Below, piece after piece: positions 1 through 12,172 of a DNA stretch of 64,000 bases. The notes under the pieces are model-generated. The model did not search any database, had not been told where the DNA came from, and saw only the letters and a program-made list of their open reading frames with translations. Each line of letters opens with the position of its first letter. The first letter of the stretch is position 1. The translations under genes and the position numbers were made by a program. Origin of the DNA: Escallonia rubra (lineage: Eukaryota; Streptophyta; Magnoliopsida; Escalloniales; Escalloniaceae); NCBI GenBank assembly GCA_033065855.1, contig JAVXUO010000519.1:124001-188000 (forward strand). The letters run 5' to 3'.

Positions 1-2645
1 TAGCAACCCAACTCAACTAAGCTTCAGTCCCAACCTTAGTTGCACGAAGCCTGGGTGGGAGCGGGAGCAGATGCGAGGTTCCGAAGCGGGAGCTTGAGTA
101 GTACAAAGGGTTTTTGGGTGGGAGCGGGGACGGGAGCGAGGTTCCCGGCGGCAGCTCACCAGAATTAGAGAATCCTGCAACAGAATCCTGCAACTAAGGT
201 CCCCAACTAACTGGGATTGGCTGTTCCTCCATTATCGACTACTGGGGAAAGTTATTTGTGTTATACATCTAGCAATCAAGTCCGCCTCCACTACTTATAT
301 CGTGTTATTATTTGAAGTCCTTGTGCACTCTTAACCACTGCCACCCCAATTGCCCACCCCCCACACCAAAAACCAAAAAAAAGAAAACTTCGTGGCAAAA
401 GTCAAGTCCTCTCACTGGGGTGGGGGGCGCATCCACCAAGTCGCATGTGATACATATGTAAATGCTCAACCGGCTCTTCCTAGTCTTCTCTCAATTAATG
501 CTATGTTAGCAAGTCAATGATCCGGTCCCACGTTGGCAGAAAATCTCCAGAACTCAATACAAATACCATCTAGCCCCACATCCTTAAGTACTATCATTTT
601 TGCCATAGCTTCCTTTGCTATTTACGTTAATAATGCTAAAGAAAGCCGTAATAGTGTCATGTAAAGAGTCATCAAGATCTCCCAACTTTTATTTTCTCCA
701 TTAATCAACTTACATCAGTAACTTACTACATCTCTTTTAGCATTAATCAGTAACTATCTGATCAAGAAGATAACTTCCACCACCAAGTATGAGTCGAGCA
801 CATTTCAAATGCTTTAGTTTCTGTTCTTGCTGTATGTTAAACCACTCTCACAGCTTCACGGTATTATTTGTGAGATTAATCCCATAATAACTGGTCAACT
901 TCTGATCTCTTTTTCTTTGTAATTCATATTAATCTACTTCTTCTCAACTGATCATGTATCTCTGTAATCTCATAAATCTTGTTAAATTGGCTAGTCAACT
1001 ACCCACTCCAATATCGCCCGCAAATCTCCAAATCTTAATAGGAAATACCATAGGGTCCCATAGCCTGAACTATTACCAGAATTTCCATAGCTTGATTATT
1101 AGTTTTGTTCACCTTCTATTCAAAGTCGACCTAACTGGAGCTATAAGCAATGAAAACACAGTCCAACCAATCTTCATTAACATCCTAGGGAACATCTTCC
1201 CATTGGCAAGGAAGCATGTTGAAGCATAGCTGCACAGCGTGACAAAACATATGATGACCCTGAGTTTCAGTGTGTAGAGATACATATAGGTGCTTCTAAG
1301 CAATCAGCACAAGAGTGGGTAAGATAGGTGCTATGGGCCAATTGGTTCCACAACACAAAAAAGTCCTACATCGCCAAACATCTCCTGTTTCAAAGCTGAG
1401 TATGGAATGCCACTATGAAGCCAAACACAATCCCAATGTCAAGGCATCAATATTAGAAACAGCTTTTTCTCCACGTGGTAGCCCGTGTTTAGAATGGCTC
1501 AAAACGGGAACAATTTTCCATTGTCTTGGCCAGACAGAGGCAACTGTGTTTGAACACTAGAGTTCTTTTGGGACTGATCAAAAAGAGGTTAGGTTTTAAG
1601 CAACGTTTAGGAATTGAAGACCAAATGGGGCAAGGATAGCTGCTGTTTGAAATAGCTGAAAATGTTTCACAGCCAATCACTGCCTAAAAACAAAAGATGG
1701 TCCACCATTATGCATAGGAGTACTGTAGCAAAACGAAAGCTACCGTATTAAGGAACTGACAGCATCAATTCAGCTATTTGAACGGAGGAATTTCAACATT
1801 TACAGCAGAAAATCAGCAGTCTGATCACAAAACAATATCCGAGGAAAAAAACAATAACAGATAAAATCAGCAGAAGATCAACTTTATTTGTCTCTCCCCG
1901 AGAAACCCATTCTCTGTCAAATTCTACACTAAATACCTAAAAACAGATAAGTGGAAACAAAGAGAACGATTAAAATAAACCCAGAAACCGTGTGCAAACA
2001 CATAAAATATACAGCAACTATTCATTATATTGTACTGGAATACACCAAAGTGAACAAGTGGAAACAAAGAGGTAATACAATTAAAGGAATCTCAGAAACC
2101 AATTTGCAGATAGCAAAACGCAGAAACCCATTTGTGAATACATAAAACAAACAGCAAGGATTCAAAAACCCAGTTGCAGAAATTCTACACTAAAATACAA
2201 CTAAAATGGACAAGTGGAAAATAACGAAGTAAAAAAAAAACCCAGAAACCCATTAGCAGATACATGCAAAGCCCTGGAACCCATTTTGCAAATACATAAA
2301 ACAAGCAGCAAAAATCCTTCAAAAATCCCACAACAGACTACACCAAGATTAATAACCGGAAAAAAAAAACTTAGAAACTCATAGGCATATACATGCAAAC
2401 CCCAGAAACCCATTTAGGAAATACATAAAACAATTGACAATCCACCAAACTCTACACTACGATACAACTAAAACTGGGCAAGAGGCAAAAAAGGGATAAC
2501 AAAATTAGAGGAAACGCAATAACCTATTTGGCAATTACAGGAGGAAAAAAAAACCCATCAAATTCTACACTAAAACCACACCCAAAAAGGACAAGTGAGA
2601 ACAAAGGGATAACAAAATTAAGAGAAACCCAGTAAGGGTGAGCAC
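1..2645. other. No recognisable gene; degenerate short repeats
   Basis: No open frame here resembles a known protein. From about 1930 to 2600 the DNA repeats itself loosely: phrases close to 'cagaaaccca' followed by 'atacataaaacaa' recur at about 1979, 2120, 2245, 2290 and 2400, and 'attctacacta' recurs at about 1921, 2180 and 2560. This looks like a decayed tandem array, possibly in an intron or downstream of the exon-like frame at 2646-2915. Confidence 0.4.
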
Positions 2646-2915
2646 CTGATAGGACAATCCAAGCTTGCTTGAACGGCCCCGGATGCCAAACATGATCGTG
2701 AAGAGGGCACACGCGATGACAAAAGTTCTCGTGATCGGAGCATTGTCTGTTAAGAGAACAAGATAGAACATGAAATACGCAGTCCAAAGACACCATGGAT
2801 GAAGGAGAAGGCAATAATTAACGACAATTTGTACGTACTGAAACCAGATGGGCCGCCGTTCATCTTCAAAAGTGAACCAACGACCTTCTAAATTTCTCTT
2901 TGCTTTTGCTCCCAC
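2646..2915 (-). CDS. Possible first exon of a small membrane protein
   Basis: I do not recognise this gene. The minus strand opens with ATG at 2915 and runs 90 codons to a possible splice donor (CAG|GTGCTC, intron side from 2645). Without splicing the frame continues to 116 codons and stops at 2565. The N-terminus is basic and hydrophilic ([13 protein letters not shown]), then come acidic and basic residues and two strongly hydrophobic stretches (about residues 27-55 and 63-75) that could be membrane spans. A third hydrophobic stretch exists only in the unspliced version. No second exon was found. It may be a gene fragment or chance. Confidence 0.25.
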
Positions 2916-4415
2916 TCTCCCTTTTGATTTATGCCTCTAATACTTTTGGTCTTCTTCTTTCACCATCTTTTTGTCACACGTCAGATTGGGCTTCTCTTTT
3001 GTCACCTCGAGTTGAGTCTGGTGGCATCAGTTTCTTCGTCCGTTCTGCTTGCGTTTTTGTAGACACGTTTTTTTCTTTCTTTCGTGACTTTAATAATCTA
3101 TTTATCGAATCAATAATATTTTTTTCCCTTGGGACTTAATTCTACGTCGGGGGTGTGTTTTTCATCGCTGAATCTTGTGTTTTCAAGTTTGATACTCGTA
3201 TTATTATTATTATAAATAAATTCATAGACAAAAAGCAAGGTCACAAATTCGGTGATATCAAGACAAAATCCTGCTATAACAAAAATTATGAGAAAAATAT
3301 AACCAATTATTTAAAAAAAAATTCTAGCCAATGGCTATCTGCCTGGAGTTTTGGATACAAGATCAATATTTTAGCAACAAATCCAATTAATCCTTCTTGC
3401 CATAGGCCCATAGCTAACCTAGAGGGGATCAGTATCCACAACTCCCGCTTCAATTAAGTGACTTTCAGATGTCTGAGAATGAAATTTGTAACACGTCAAA
3501 AAAATTTAAGATAGGAGTTCATTGTGCCGTCATTGAAATTTGAGCCCGTGCAACATATGAAGCGACTCGCAACAGAGATATTTTACCCCCAGATCACGCA
3601 GATATAGTGTTCCAAGATTTTTAAAATCGCTATTAAGAAAATTGAATGCTTGGTGATATCAATGATTTTATGAGGCCACAATCCAACTACGAACGCTCTA
3701 CAAGTTGGAGACAATGGCAACTCAAAGTTATATACTCACAAATATGAGGAGGCAATGGAGAACATATTAAGAAAAGGCTTTCACTCCACAGGATCCAAAA
3801 TGGTTGAAGTTCAAGGGTTTATATAGTGCCTAAAAGTAACTCTCAACGTTACAATAACCACACAACTCTCTCCACTGTCCACACAATTATTAGGCCATTA
3901 CTGATCTCCATAATCACACTAGTGATGCATTGTTAAGATAGGCACCATTGACACATTATTAACACATCACTACCACGTCACTAATACACTAACTAAATTA
4001 ATAACAAGTGACTAAGAGCAAAATCATAAAGTTTATTACTCCTTCTGTCCCACAAAAAATGATAACTTTAACTTTGCCAAAGATTAAGGAAGTGGTCAAC
4101 GTACCTTGTTCTTCCGGTCGTGCCCCCAATAGCTAAAACCATTATACATCCTGCCCTCACGACTTCGCATCACATTCTTGATGCGTGGGCTCAATGTCGC
4201 CCTTTACATTTCCCTATCTACCTTCTCCTTCCCTACATCTTCTCTTTGTCCAGGAACTCAACGCACAACCCAGGCTTTTTTGACGTAAAACAAAAAAGTG
4301 AATTCGGGAAATTTTGACTATTTAGGCAAACCCACTTATCATTTGGTTGCCTATAACATTAGTTACAACTTTTTTTTTTTGTTCTTTTTTTTTGGTAGAT
4401 CTTCAAGGCACTTCG
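2916..4415. other. Intergenic, nothing identified
   Basis: AT-rich sequence without a recognisable coding region. A stretch near 4037 resembles the end of a common plant MITE (see the rejected list). A (TTA)n-like run lies at about 3200-3215. Confidence 0.4.
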
Positions 4416-4930
4416 ATCTTGAAGGACATGAGAGAAGCTACCTATGTGGTTGAGGGAAAGATCCGACAAGATCATTCAAAGAAACTTCTCGTTTTGTCTC
4501 AAGGACTTACATAAGAAGAGTTCTTGAGTGTTCCGTATGCATAATGCTACACCTATAAACGCCCATGTTGAGAAAGGTCATACCTTAATCCTTGATCTTT
4601 GTTCTAAGACCGAAGCTCAAAGAGATAAGATGTCTCATATACCATATGACAGTGCTGTTGGAAATTTAATGTATAACGTGATGTGAACATGACCAAATAT
4701 ATACTATGTGGGGTTAATGAATCACTTCTAGAGCAATCCAGGAATTGCTCATTGGAGACCAGTAAAAAAGATCTTGGGATACCTTTTATGGCACTGTTGA
4801 CTATATGCTTTGTTACTGTGGATGACACGTACATTTGCAAGGCTATAGCGATGATGATTGAAATGACGGATGTCACGAGGCTTATGCATGATTAGCTAAC
4901 TCGCATAGCAATCACCTCGTCGCCTATGTC
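4416..4930 (+). pseudogene. Ty1/copia reverse transcriptase-RNase H relic
   Basis: Conceptual translation in shifting frames gives the order of motifs at the end of copia reverse transcriptase: LKDMREATYVVEGKI (cf. the 'DLGEA.YVLGIKI' block), KKLLVLSQ, then AQRDKMSHIPYDSAVGNLMY (cf. the 'YASAVGSLMYAM' block), then SNPGIAHWRPVKKILGYL (cf. 'NPG..HW.AVK.ILRYL'). Several stops and frameshifts interrupt it, so no protein can be made. It is the tail of a decayed copia retrotransposon on the plus strand; no matching LTRs were found. Confidence 0.75.
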
Positions 4931-5878
4931 GGGAGCGAGATGAGATTTAATAGTTCAACTGTGAAGAATTCCCTTGATAAAAATGTTTCCTTGGCATGGC
5001 CAAGAGGTTTTTAATTATGATTGTTTTGCAAAAATAACCCACTTTTTTCCAAATAGCCTGAAAAAGTCGAATGTGAGATCTCAGGTGGATATTTTAGAAA
5101 TTCGTCCAGTTTGAGAATCTCAGCTTAGACTCTTAGATAGCAATTAGACCAAGATTCATACGCTATTTGCCAGTAGAAAGTGACATCCTCACTTAAGTAT
5201 AACACCCTAGCATGTACATTATACTGCATGTATTTATAAGTCAAATAAAAGGGACTGAGAAATTGGTTCGTGTTTTCTAACTGTGTGAGCCCTATAGGTC
5301 ATCATTATATTGACTTTATTGTGCCCTTTGAAAATTTTGGACTGTGTCATAAAGTTGAGGTTCATTGCTGCTACTTTAGTATGTTACTTATGCCATAATT
5401 GATGCAATTTAAAGAGACATTTCGAGGAAAGCAGTCAAACCAATGCTAGGTGACATGAGAGCCAAGAAAAAGTATCTTTAACAACACATTCTTGTATGGA
5501 TGCAGTGTTTGATGATCATTGATAGCCATCATTTTTAAACTTTTTCCATAAGTGTATTATTATTATTATAAGCATATTCACATATTTGTAATTTTTTCTT
5601 GAAAACTTCAATATCAACACAGTATCGAATTGGTTGAGCATGTTTTGAGTTTTGACTCCTTGTGGATTATAAATGTTCAATCCAATGTGGCTAAGGTTGT
5701 CGGGGCATACACGAGTTTTTCAGCGTCTTGTTTTCTAGGCATGTCTCCATGTTAATTTGATGGAGACTAAATATGGGGTTGTCACCTTGTTTACATGTAC
5801 TCTTCGGTCGGAATGATCATTCACCAGTATAAAGGAGAATTTGATGTGATTGATCATGAGATGTATTGTCATTGGTGC
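4931..5878. other. No gene seen; probable remains of the copia element
   Basis: AT-rich DNA after the copia relic. It probably includes degraded 3' sequence of that element, but no LTR boundary can be defined. Confidence 0.35.
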
Positions 5879-6724
5879 CTTTTTGTAACAGCCCCAGAAA
5901 TCTGGAGCTCCGCCGCCCCGAACTCCCGGGTCGTTAACCTACCGGATCACATCAAACCTGTCAGACCTTCTCACTAACACATATTCCAAATCATATAATT
6001 CAGCATCAACTCGGATTTCTCAAAACACTAGATCACAACTGCTTAGCTTAAACTATTACAGCTTAGGTTCTTCGCAACTCAAATTTCCTAAGAACAAATT
6101 AACAGTACCGACCCTCACATGGGTCTTACTATACAGTGGTGATGGGCTCATCGGAATCTCACTCAGACTCTAAACCTCATACCCGAGCAATTTACAGTTG
6201 ATCAAAACCTGCATAAAGGAATCAAACGAAGGGTAAGCTTCAAAGAGTTCAGTAAGGTCGTACAAGGACCAACAAAAGAATTACAAAACGATTCCAAGAA
6301 TCCAACTGACGAAGATTTTCAGAATACTTCAAATGGTCAAAAACTCAATGATTTCCAAATAGGATCAAAATTCATCAGAAATAAATACCAAAACAGACAA
6401 ATACAATCACGATGGGTTCAAAACGATCAATAAAAGATAATCTTCAAAGTCATCATTCCAAAATACGATGATGGTTTTTCAAAGGATTTCAAAAACATAC
6501 ACAGCTCATCTGAGACAGTTCTTTCCAAAATACTCTAAAGATTTCTCAAAAAGATTTGAACACGAACACAAATTATTTCAGAGAATACTTTCCAGTCATT
6601 TCCGTAACAGTCACGGCAATATACAGAACATAGAAAATCAAAAATCAACGTTGATCCTGGGCGATGTAATGTCATTCCGGGAAGCTAACAGAGTGTACAC
6701 ATGCATGATGTACCAAAATAATTA

Positions 6725-8099
6725 GGGATAATATCAATTATATCCTTCAGTTTAGGGGTAAATTACAGTCAAAGACGTAAGTTTCAAAATTTTGCACTCG
6801 TATCCAAAATGTGAATATTTGGTAGCAGATATGCCCACCGTTAGGGTTCCGTGACCCTAACTAACGGTTTCTGCTAATGTGGCAATACCGTATTTTAAAA
6901 ATGGCAATACTACCCTCTCCTTCTTCCAATTTCCTATACATCCTCTCGCACAACCACTGCATCACCCCCGCATCACAACCACTGCAGAACCCAGTCAATC
7001 TGTCCCAAGAATCCCACCCCAACATCATAGCTGCACACAGATTCACAAACACACGCACACAGCCTCCGCCTTATCGTTATCACCATACCACCGCAAGCAA
7101 TATGTCTTCACCACCCCACTGCTCTACCGTACTCAAAGCAGCCCCATCACACTTCAACTCATCACCAGTTTTCACCAACAACCAGCCCAATCAAACAAAT
7201 TCAGGAAGAACTTCAAATCGGCAGCCCTACTGGCAGTGCCGAACCTCACGACGGGATCAGGGCCTTGGTCATGCCGTCTTTAAGGAGGATAGCCTTGCAT
7301 CTGCTGTTGGTGCTGGCCACCAAACACCCATCGGTCGTGGCCATGGGGACAGAATATTCCCTGTCGTCTAGGAAGAGCGGCACGGCGATGCCCATGGGGA
7401 TCTAAACGTAACCAACGGGCATCTCCCAGCACTGCCCCAAATGGAATCGTAATTGAAGCCCAACCAAAGGCAACCCATCGAGGGACTTGCCAGTGATCCT
7501 CTGCAAGGCCTCCGTCCTAATGGCGTCGGCACGGTAGTAGTCGTCGAGCTTAGATTCAAGGGAGTAGAAGGGAGTGATGGCGGCGATGATGGCCTTGACA
7601 ACCTCCTCGTCTTCCTCGAAGGGGAGAGGGGCCGATGCGACCACCGGGTCAACGACCTTCTTGTGTTTGGGAAAAGGGGCGGCGACACAAGGAGCTAAAC
7701 GGGTGTCCTCCTTACGCGCAGATGAGGTCATTGACGTCTTCCTCGTCGTCCACGGCAGATTTCTGGCGTGAGATTTAATCTCATTCTAATTTAGCTTCTA
7801 GAATTGTGGTGATTTAATCCATATGGTGGTGGTCATGGTTATTCGATGTGGAAATGGGTTTGAGACGGTGGTAGAAGGTGAATGATAATGGTGGTTCAAT
7901 CGATTTGAGAAGGGATAGAAAAAGAGAAGGGGAAGAGAGAGACGAGTGATTTGTTGTAGATGGCAATTATGTCATTTTACACGAAAATTTAACATCATCC
8001 GTATTCCGTGTGGTCAACGGACATAACTGATATAAACGCAAACATGTGTCCTCGACTGTAATTAACCCCTAAACTGAGGGATATAAGTGATATTATCCC
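6725..8099. mobile_element. Non-autonomous MULE A (Pack-MULE)
   Basis: Terminal inverted repeats of about 60 bp: both ends read GGGATAATATCA and share TCAGTTTAGGGGT and AATTACAGTC. A perfect 9-bp target duplication, AAATAATTA, lies at 6716-6724 and 8100-8108. Nine-bp TSDs and long TIRs are the hallmark of Mutator-like elements. The 1,375-bp element encodes no transposase. Its interior holds a fragment of a host HMG-CoA reductase gene, which makes it a Pack-MULE. It is nested in solo LTR 1. Confidence 0.9.
7195..7770 (-). pseudogene. HMGR: Captured HMG-CoA reductase fragment
   Basis: HMG-CoA reductase makes mevalonate in the ER-anchored isoprenoid pathway. Reading the minus strand from about 7770, the translation follows the plant enzyme: linker (KEDTRL), an acidic stretch, [60 protein letters not shown], then DGMTK, and in another frame [17 protein letters not shown]. 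It starts after the membrane domain and ends early in the catalytic domain. Defects: a TAG where the family has Gln just after MPVGYV, frameshifts around 7420-7470 and near 7245, and loss of the glycine-rich residues normally between CKAI and DGMT. It lies wholly inside MULE A, so it was captured by the transposon and is not a resident gene. Confidence 0.88.
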
Positions 8100-8108
8100 A
8101 AATAATTA

Positions 8109-9297
8109 CTAGTCTTATTGGGTACCAGCCTGCGTTCCATGCAGGGTTTAGACCAGCCTTATACTGCCTCCCCACAAAACAGATACTTAAGTCAACACAG
8201 AAAAATCAACAATATCAATGAGCATTAACATAAGCTCAATTCACCAAAATCAAATCGGATTTCAATAACCATAATATACCGAGATAAGTCATCATCGGAA
8301 TTTCAGAAGAAAATCACAAATAAACAGCAAAACAATTGCGAATAATTATCGAATTTAAGCACAACAATTCGGAAGAACGGATACAAACAATTGTCAAATT
8401 TGCTCAACATGCAATAACAAGCGAGCATCATAAGATTTCCAAATAATTGATTCAGGTTCAATATTGGGGTTTTCTAGGCAATAACATGCTGATATCAATA
8501 CATAATTCAGAGTTTGGCATTAGCCATAAGTGTATCAAAGGAGTGCTTATGAGTACGAGTTATCAAAATAAGGGTTCAGACGAAAATTCTTATCCAGGGT
8601 TTAGATATAATTCCTTACTTGAATCTACAGCTAAACTATCTAACTGGAAGTCTTTAACTTTAACCTAAACAGAATAATCGAATCATTAGAACATAGACTA
8701 TAACAAAAATATTATAACTTAATACAGATTACGGACTCACCCATACTCCCAAAATGAACCCATCTCTCCGGGTATGTAAAATTACCAAATTGCTCATCCC
8801 AAACTTATACCGCCCAAATGGCCTTCCCGTAAGTAGAATTATTAAAATAACCTTCCCGTGTGTGAATTTATGCAAAAATACCTTTTGCAGGTAAAATTAC
8901 CAAAATACCCCATCAGGGTGACAAATTACCAAAATACCCCTGGACGTTTTCGGCACCGGAAAAATCCTGAAAACATCTTAAAATACTATTTTTAACACTG
9001 AAGCCATTTTTGGGCTAAAAAGTATTTTAGAGAATTTTCGCCCGAAAATCTTGAACCGGAGTCCGGATCGCGCGCTAAAAAGTCAGTTTCGGAAAAAAAT
9101 ATCTATCTACCTCAGAATGGCACGAAAGTTTAGACGATGAATCATATCTGTAAAAGAGGGTTTCCATAAAATTTTTAGATTAAAATGATTTTATTTACTA
9201 TGCTAAATAAATCTGGAATTGCTCATAATCGGTACCCTAATTTAACATCCTTCGCGGATACCGAAAATTCCCAAACAATTTCAGAGCGTAGGTTTCA
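8109..9297. other. Middle part of solo LTR 1
   Basis: Non-coding LTR sequence between MULE A and MULE B. It contains short repeats of the type 'aaaattaccaaaatacc' around 8780-8940. No gene is seen. Confidence 0.5.
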
Positions 9298-9306
9298 TAA
9301 AAATAT

Positions 9307-10496
9307 GGGGTAAATAGGGAATGACCCCCTCTACTTTACACGTTGTGCATTTTTTCCCCCTCCACTTTAAACTTAAGTAAAAAACCCCCCCCCCCCCCAC
9401 AGTTTAAGAAAATTGGCACGGTTGACATAAATCATCCAAGTTAGCTGCGTTTTTTTGGAGGGAATGAAATAGCGCCCAAAAGGTATTTTTTTTAAGACCA
9501 AAATGACCTTCTCGTCACAAACTTCGTTCATTACCCTCGTTTCTTTCCTAACAACTTCCAGTAGCCTCTTTGATGCTCTACCAATAACCTCCCAACTACA
9601 TTTGGGTTCTCTACCCACATATCTCTACCATAATGGATCACAATGTCATGCCAAAAACGAGGAATCAACATACGGCGAGATGGCACCGGTAAGGGTGATT
9701 CCAATCGCAGTGGCGTTGACTAGACCGGTGGCATCGAGGTGGTGCGTATATCGATGGCGACGATCGGGAGGGGCCGATGGTTAGAGGTCCCTGACGGCGG
9801 CCGGTGATTGGATCTAGACTAGCGGCGGACTTGGATACGCAATCGGGACCAGTTTCGATTGCGGTGGACCGATCTGGACGAATGAGTGACGGCCGACATC
9901 GATCCGTGCGCTTTTTCAAAATACTGGCGATGCTGATGCTGGCTGTGACGCGTGAGTCGTCTGGGCTAGTAGTTGTGGCCACCGACGACGGTGCTTCACT
10001 CAGCCATCTCCAAAGTTCTTCTCTCTCTCTCTCTCTCTCTCTTTGGGTTTGATTGTTGTTTCCGATGTGTGGCTGATCCGGCAGCTTAGCGGCGACGGTG
10101 GTGTTGGCGGTGATGGCCCCGCCAGACGCCGGTGGCTATGATGGTGCACCGCTCGATCGGCGCAGAGCTGCTCGGTAGAGATATGTGGGTAGGGTTTGGT
10201 TAAAGGTAATGAGAACGCAAGATGAAAAATATGAGGGGTTAGTCTCTGGTTTTCTAGTTTTGATAGCAGGTGAAAGGGGAGAAGGCAGAGAGATTGAGAA
10301 GCTTTGGGCAGAGAGTTACGAAAAAATTAACTGGATATATGAGAAGGATAAAAATGACATTTGACATAGACCTGTTACGTCACGTTAACTGTGCTCAATT
10401 TCGATAACTGTGGGGGAGTTTAGTGCTTAAGTTTGAAATAGAGGGGGGCAAATTGCACAGCGTATAGAGTAGAGGGGGTCATTCTCTATTTTCCCC
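9307..10496. mobile_element. Non-autonomous MULE B
   Basis: Both ends begin GGGG and read AATGACCCCCTCTACT in inverted orientation; similarity runs for roughly 80 bp. A perfect 9-bp TSD, TAAAAATAT, lies at 9298-9306 and 10497-10505. The 1,190-bp element has a GC-rich interior (about 9660-10160) with short open frames but no protein that I recognise and no transposase. It may also contain captured host DNA. Nested in solo LTR 1. Confidence 0.9.
10018..10042. repeat. (CT)n microsatellite
   Basis: About eleven uninterrupted CT dinucleotides inside MULE B. Confidence 0.9.
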
Positions 10497-11468
10497 TAAA
10501 AATATTGAGGGTTACAATTTTGGACATTGTCTAATTTTGGCTCTAACAATTTACAGAAATTCGTAAAAAACTGCCTAATGAATTTCTAGTATTAACGACG
10601 AAAACAACTACTATTCAGATTTAAACACCTAGTATTTCACCCTAAAACACGCACATCTTCATCTTCATACTAACACAATTTAAATTCCCCAATTACATCT
10701 CATACCCATGGATCATCACATATATACACACCCATATATACAAGAACATACACATATTTATATCTGCATATCTTCAACCAAAATAACCCAAATTCTCCAC
10801 AATTACTAGTTCGCGATAGAGGAATTACCCTGCTAAGGTTTTTAAGTTTTCTTTCTCTTTCTTCCTCCTCTTCTTCCTCTCTTTTCCTTCTTTTTTCTCT
10901 TCTCCTTTTTCCCTCCCTGTTTCTGTGTTCTTCACGGTACTGTTCACTCACTGTTCACAAGTTTCTTTATTTGTATTTTTCACCCCACAATTTCTTTTAT
11001 AATTCCCTTCACCAATCTTATCCAACAATACTATATAATTTTATGTCATGAATCATCAGATAAAACAAAGAGGAGGTGGCATCTCCTTACACCCACTTTT
11101 CTAAAAAATTGACACATAAGGCTAAATTTTCAAAAATTACAAAATAGCCCCTCAAGTTTCAAATTTTATAAAATGACCCCGAAATTTTTAAAATTTGTAC
11201 TTTTGCCCCAAGATTCTTCTTATATTTATTAATTTAATTAAATGTCACCAAAACATACATTGTCACTCATTTTATTATTTTCATCACCAAAACATTAATT
11301 TACAATTATGCCCCCAAAGTTTTGAAAATTATATTTTTGCCCTGAGATCTTTTTAAACTTCGATACCCTACTAACACCCAATCATTTCTCAAAATTATCG
11401 TCCGTTTATTTCTTGGAGCCCAGATGGTTATTTTAATCGGTTCGCGAAGTTCGGAATATTACACTTTT

Positions 11469-11785
11469 GTACCTGAGTGGGAGATAAAGGAAATTTGGGT
11501 CTGATTAAATTCGGATACGACCCATGGGCGACCTCAGAAGGGCTCCAATAATTTGGGGGCACGAGTAAGTTATATGACTATTACTGAATAGTTTCGAAGG
11601 AACCGTTGCAGAGGTTCCTTGGCATCTTTTCTCTCACTTTAAATACGTCCATTAGTCTTAAAGGCAACAACACTTCTCTCCCTAAATCACGGAGTTTGTG
11701 CAAGAGAATGGGCTCAGGTTTTGATCTGGGAAGTTCTCAAAGTGACTCTAGTAGCCACTTCTTCCGACGATGCGAGAATGGGTCT
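11469..11785. other. No gene seen
   Basis: Short spacer between solo LTR 1 and the LINE relic. Some of it may be degraded LINE sequence. Confidence 0.4.
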
Positions 11786-12172
11786 CCCTGGCGGATCCTG
11801 TAAAATGGAACAAAGAAGGGGTTAGGGCTCCATTAATGAGAATAGAGTATGTCATAGTAGACAGTAGACAAAGATTGTTTTACTAGAATGATCCAGCTAC
11901 TAGGGAAATCGAAGCGTTGCACAATGTCTAGGAAAATGCTCCAAAGCAATCGATAAAAAGCTTTGCTCGTATCCAATTTAAGAACAATAAGGATAAAACC
12001 TCCCTTTTTTGCATTTACGTATACAATCAGTAAGTTCTTGCTAAAATGATGTTATTCGAAATGCTTCTCCTAGCTATGTAAGCATTTTGGTAAGGAGAGA
12101 TGAGAGCAGCCATCAATGGCTTTAATCGGTTCACTAAGATCTTGGAAATAATTCTGCAAATAACATTACAAA
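11786..12172 (-). pseudogene. LINE reverse transcriptase relic, downstream half
   Basis: Minus-strand translation gives non-LTR reverse transcriptase motifs in order: NVICRIISKILVNRLKPLM (cf. 'N..YKIISK.LANRLKP'), ISPYQNAYIARRSI (cf. 'ISP.QSAF..GR.I'), LKLDTSKAFYRL (cf. 'LKLDMSKAYDR') and RQGDPFS (cf. 'RQGDPLSP'). It continues directly from the fragment at 13349-13580 once the TRIM element is removed. Stops and frameshifts make it a dead copy. Confidence 0.8.

Larger units (their letters stand above)
5884..11463. mobile_element. Solo LTR 1 (probably Gypsy-type), with two nested MULEs
   Basis: The block starts TGTAACAGCC and ends AATATTACA. It is flanked by the same 5 bp, CTTTT, at 5879-5883 and 11464-11468, as expected of one LTR-retrotransposon insertion. 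No gag or pol lies inside and no second LTR is present, so it is best read as a solo LTR left by recombination. Removing the two nested MULEs (6725-8099 and 9307-10496, each with 9-bp TSD) leaves about 3.0 kb. A phrase near 6229 about a 'cagtaaggtcg' core matches solo LTR 2 near 22300, so the two are related. TGTAACA..TGTTACA ends are typical of plant Gypsy LTRs; lineage assignment is inference. Confidence 0.75.

Noticed and set aside
4037-4320. MITE with a CTCCNTCNGTCCCAC-like end
   Set aside because: One end resembles a common plant MITE terminus, but no matching inverted end or TSD was found.
9665-9982. 105-codon minus-strand frame in MULE B
   Set aside because: Serine/arginine-rich with no recognisable domain; GC-rich MULE interiors often give such frames. 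Captured host DNA is possible but unsupported.
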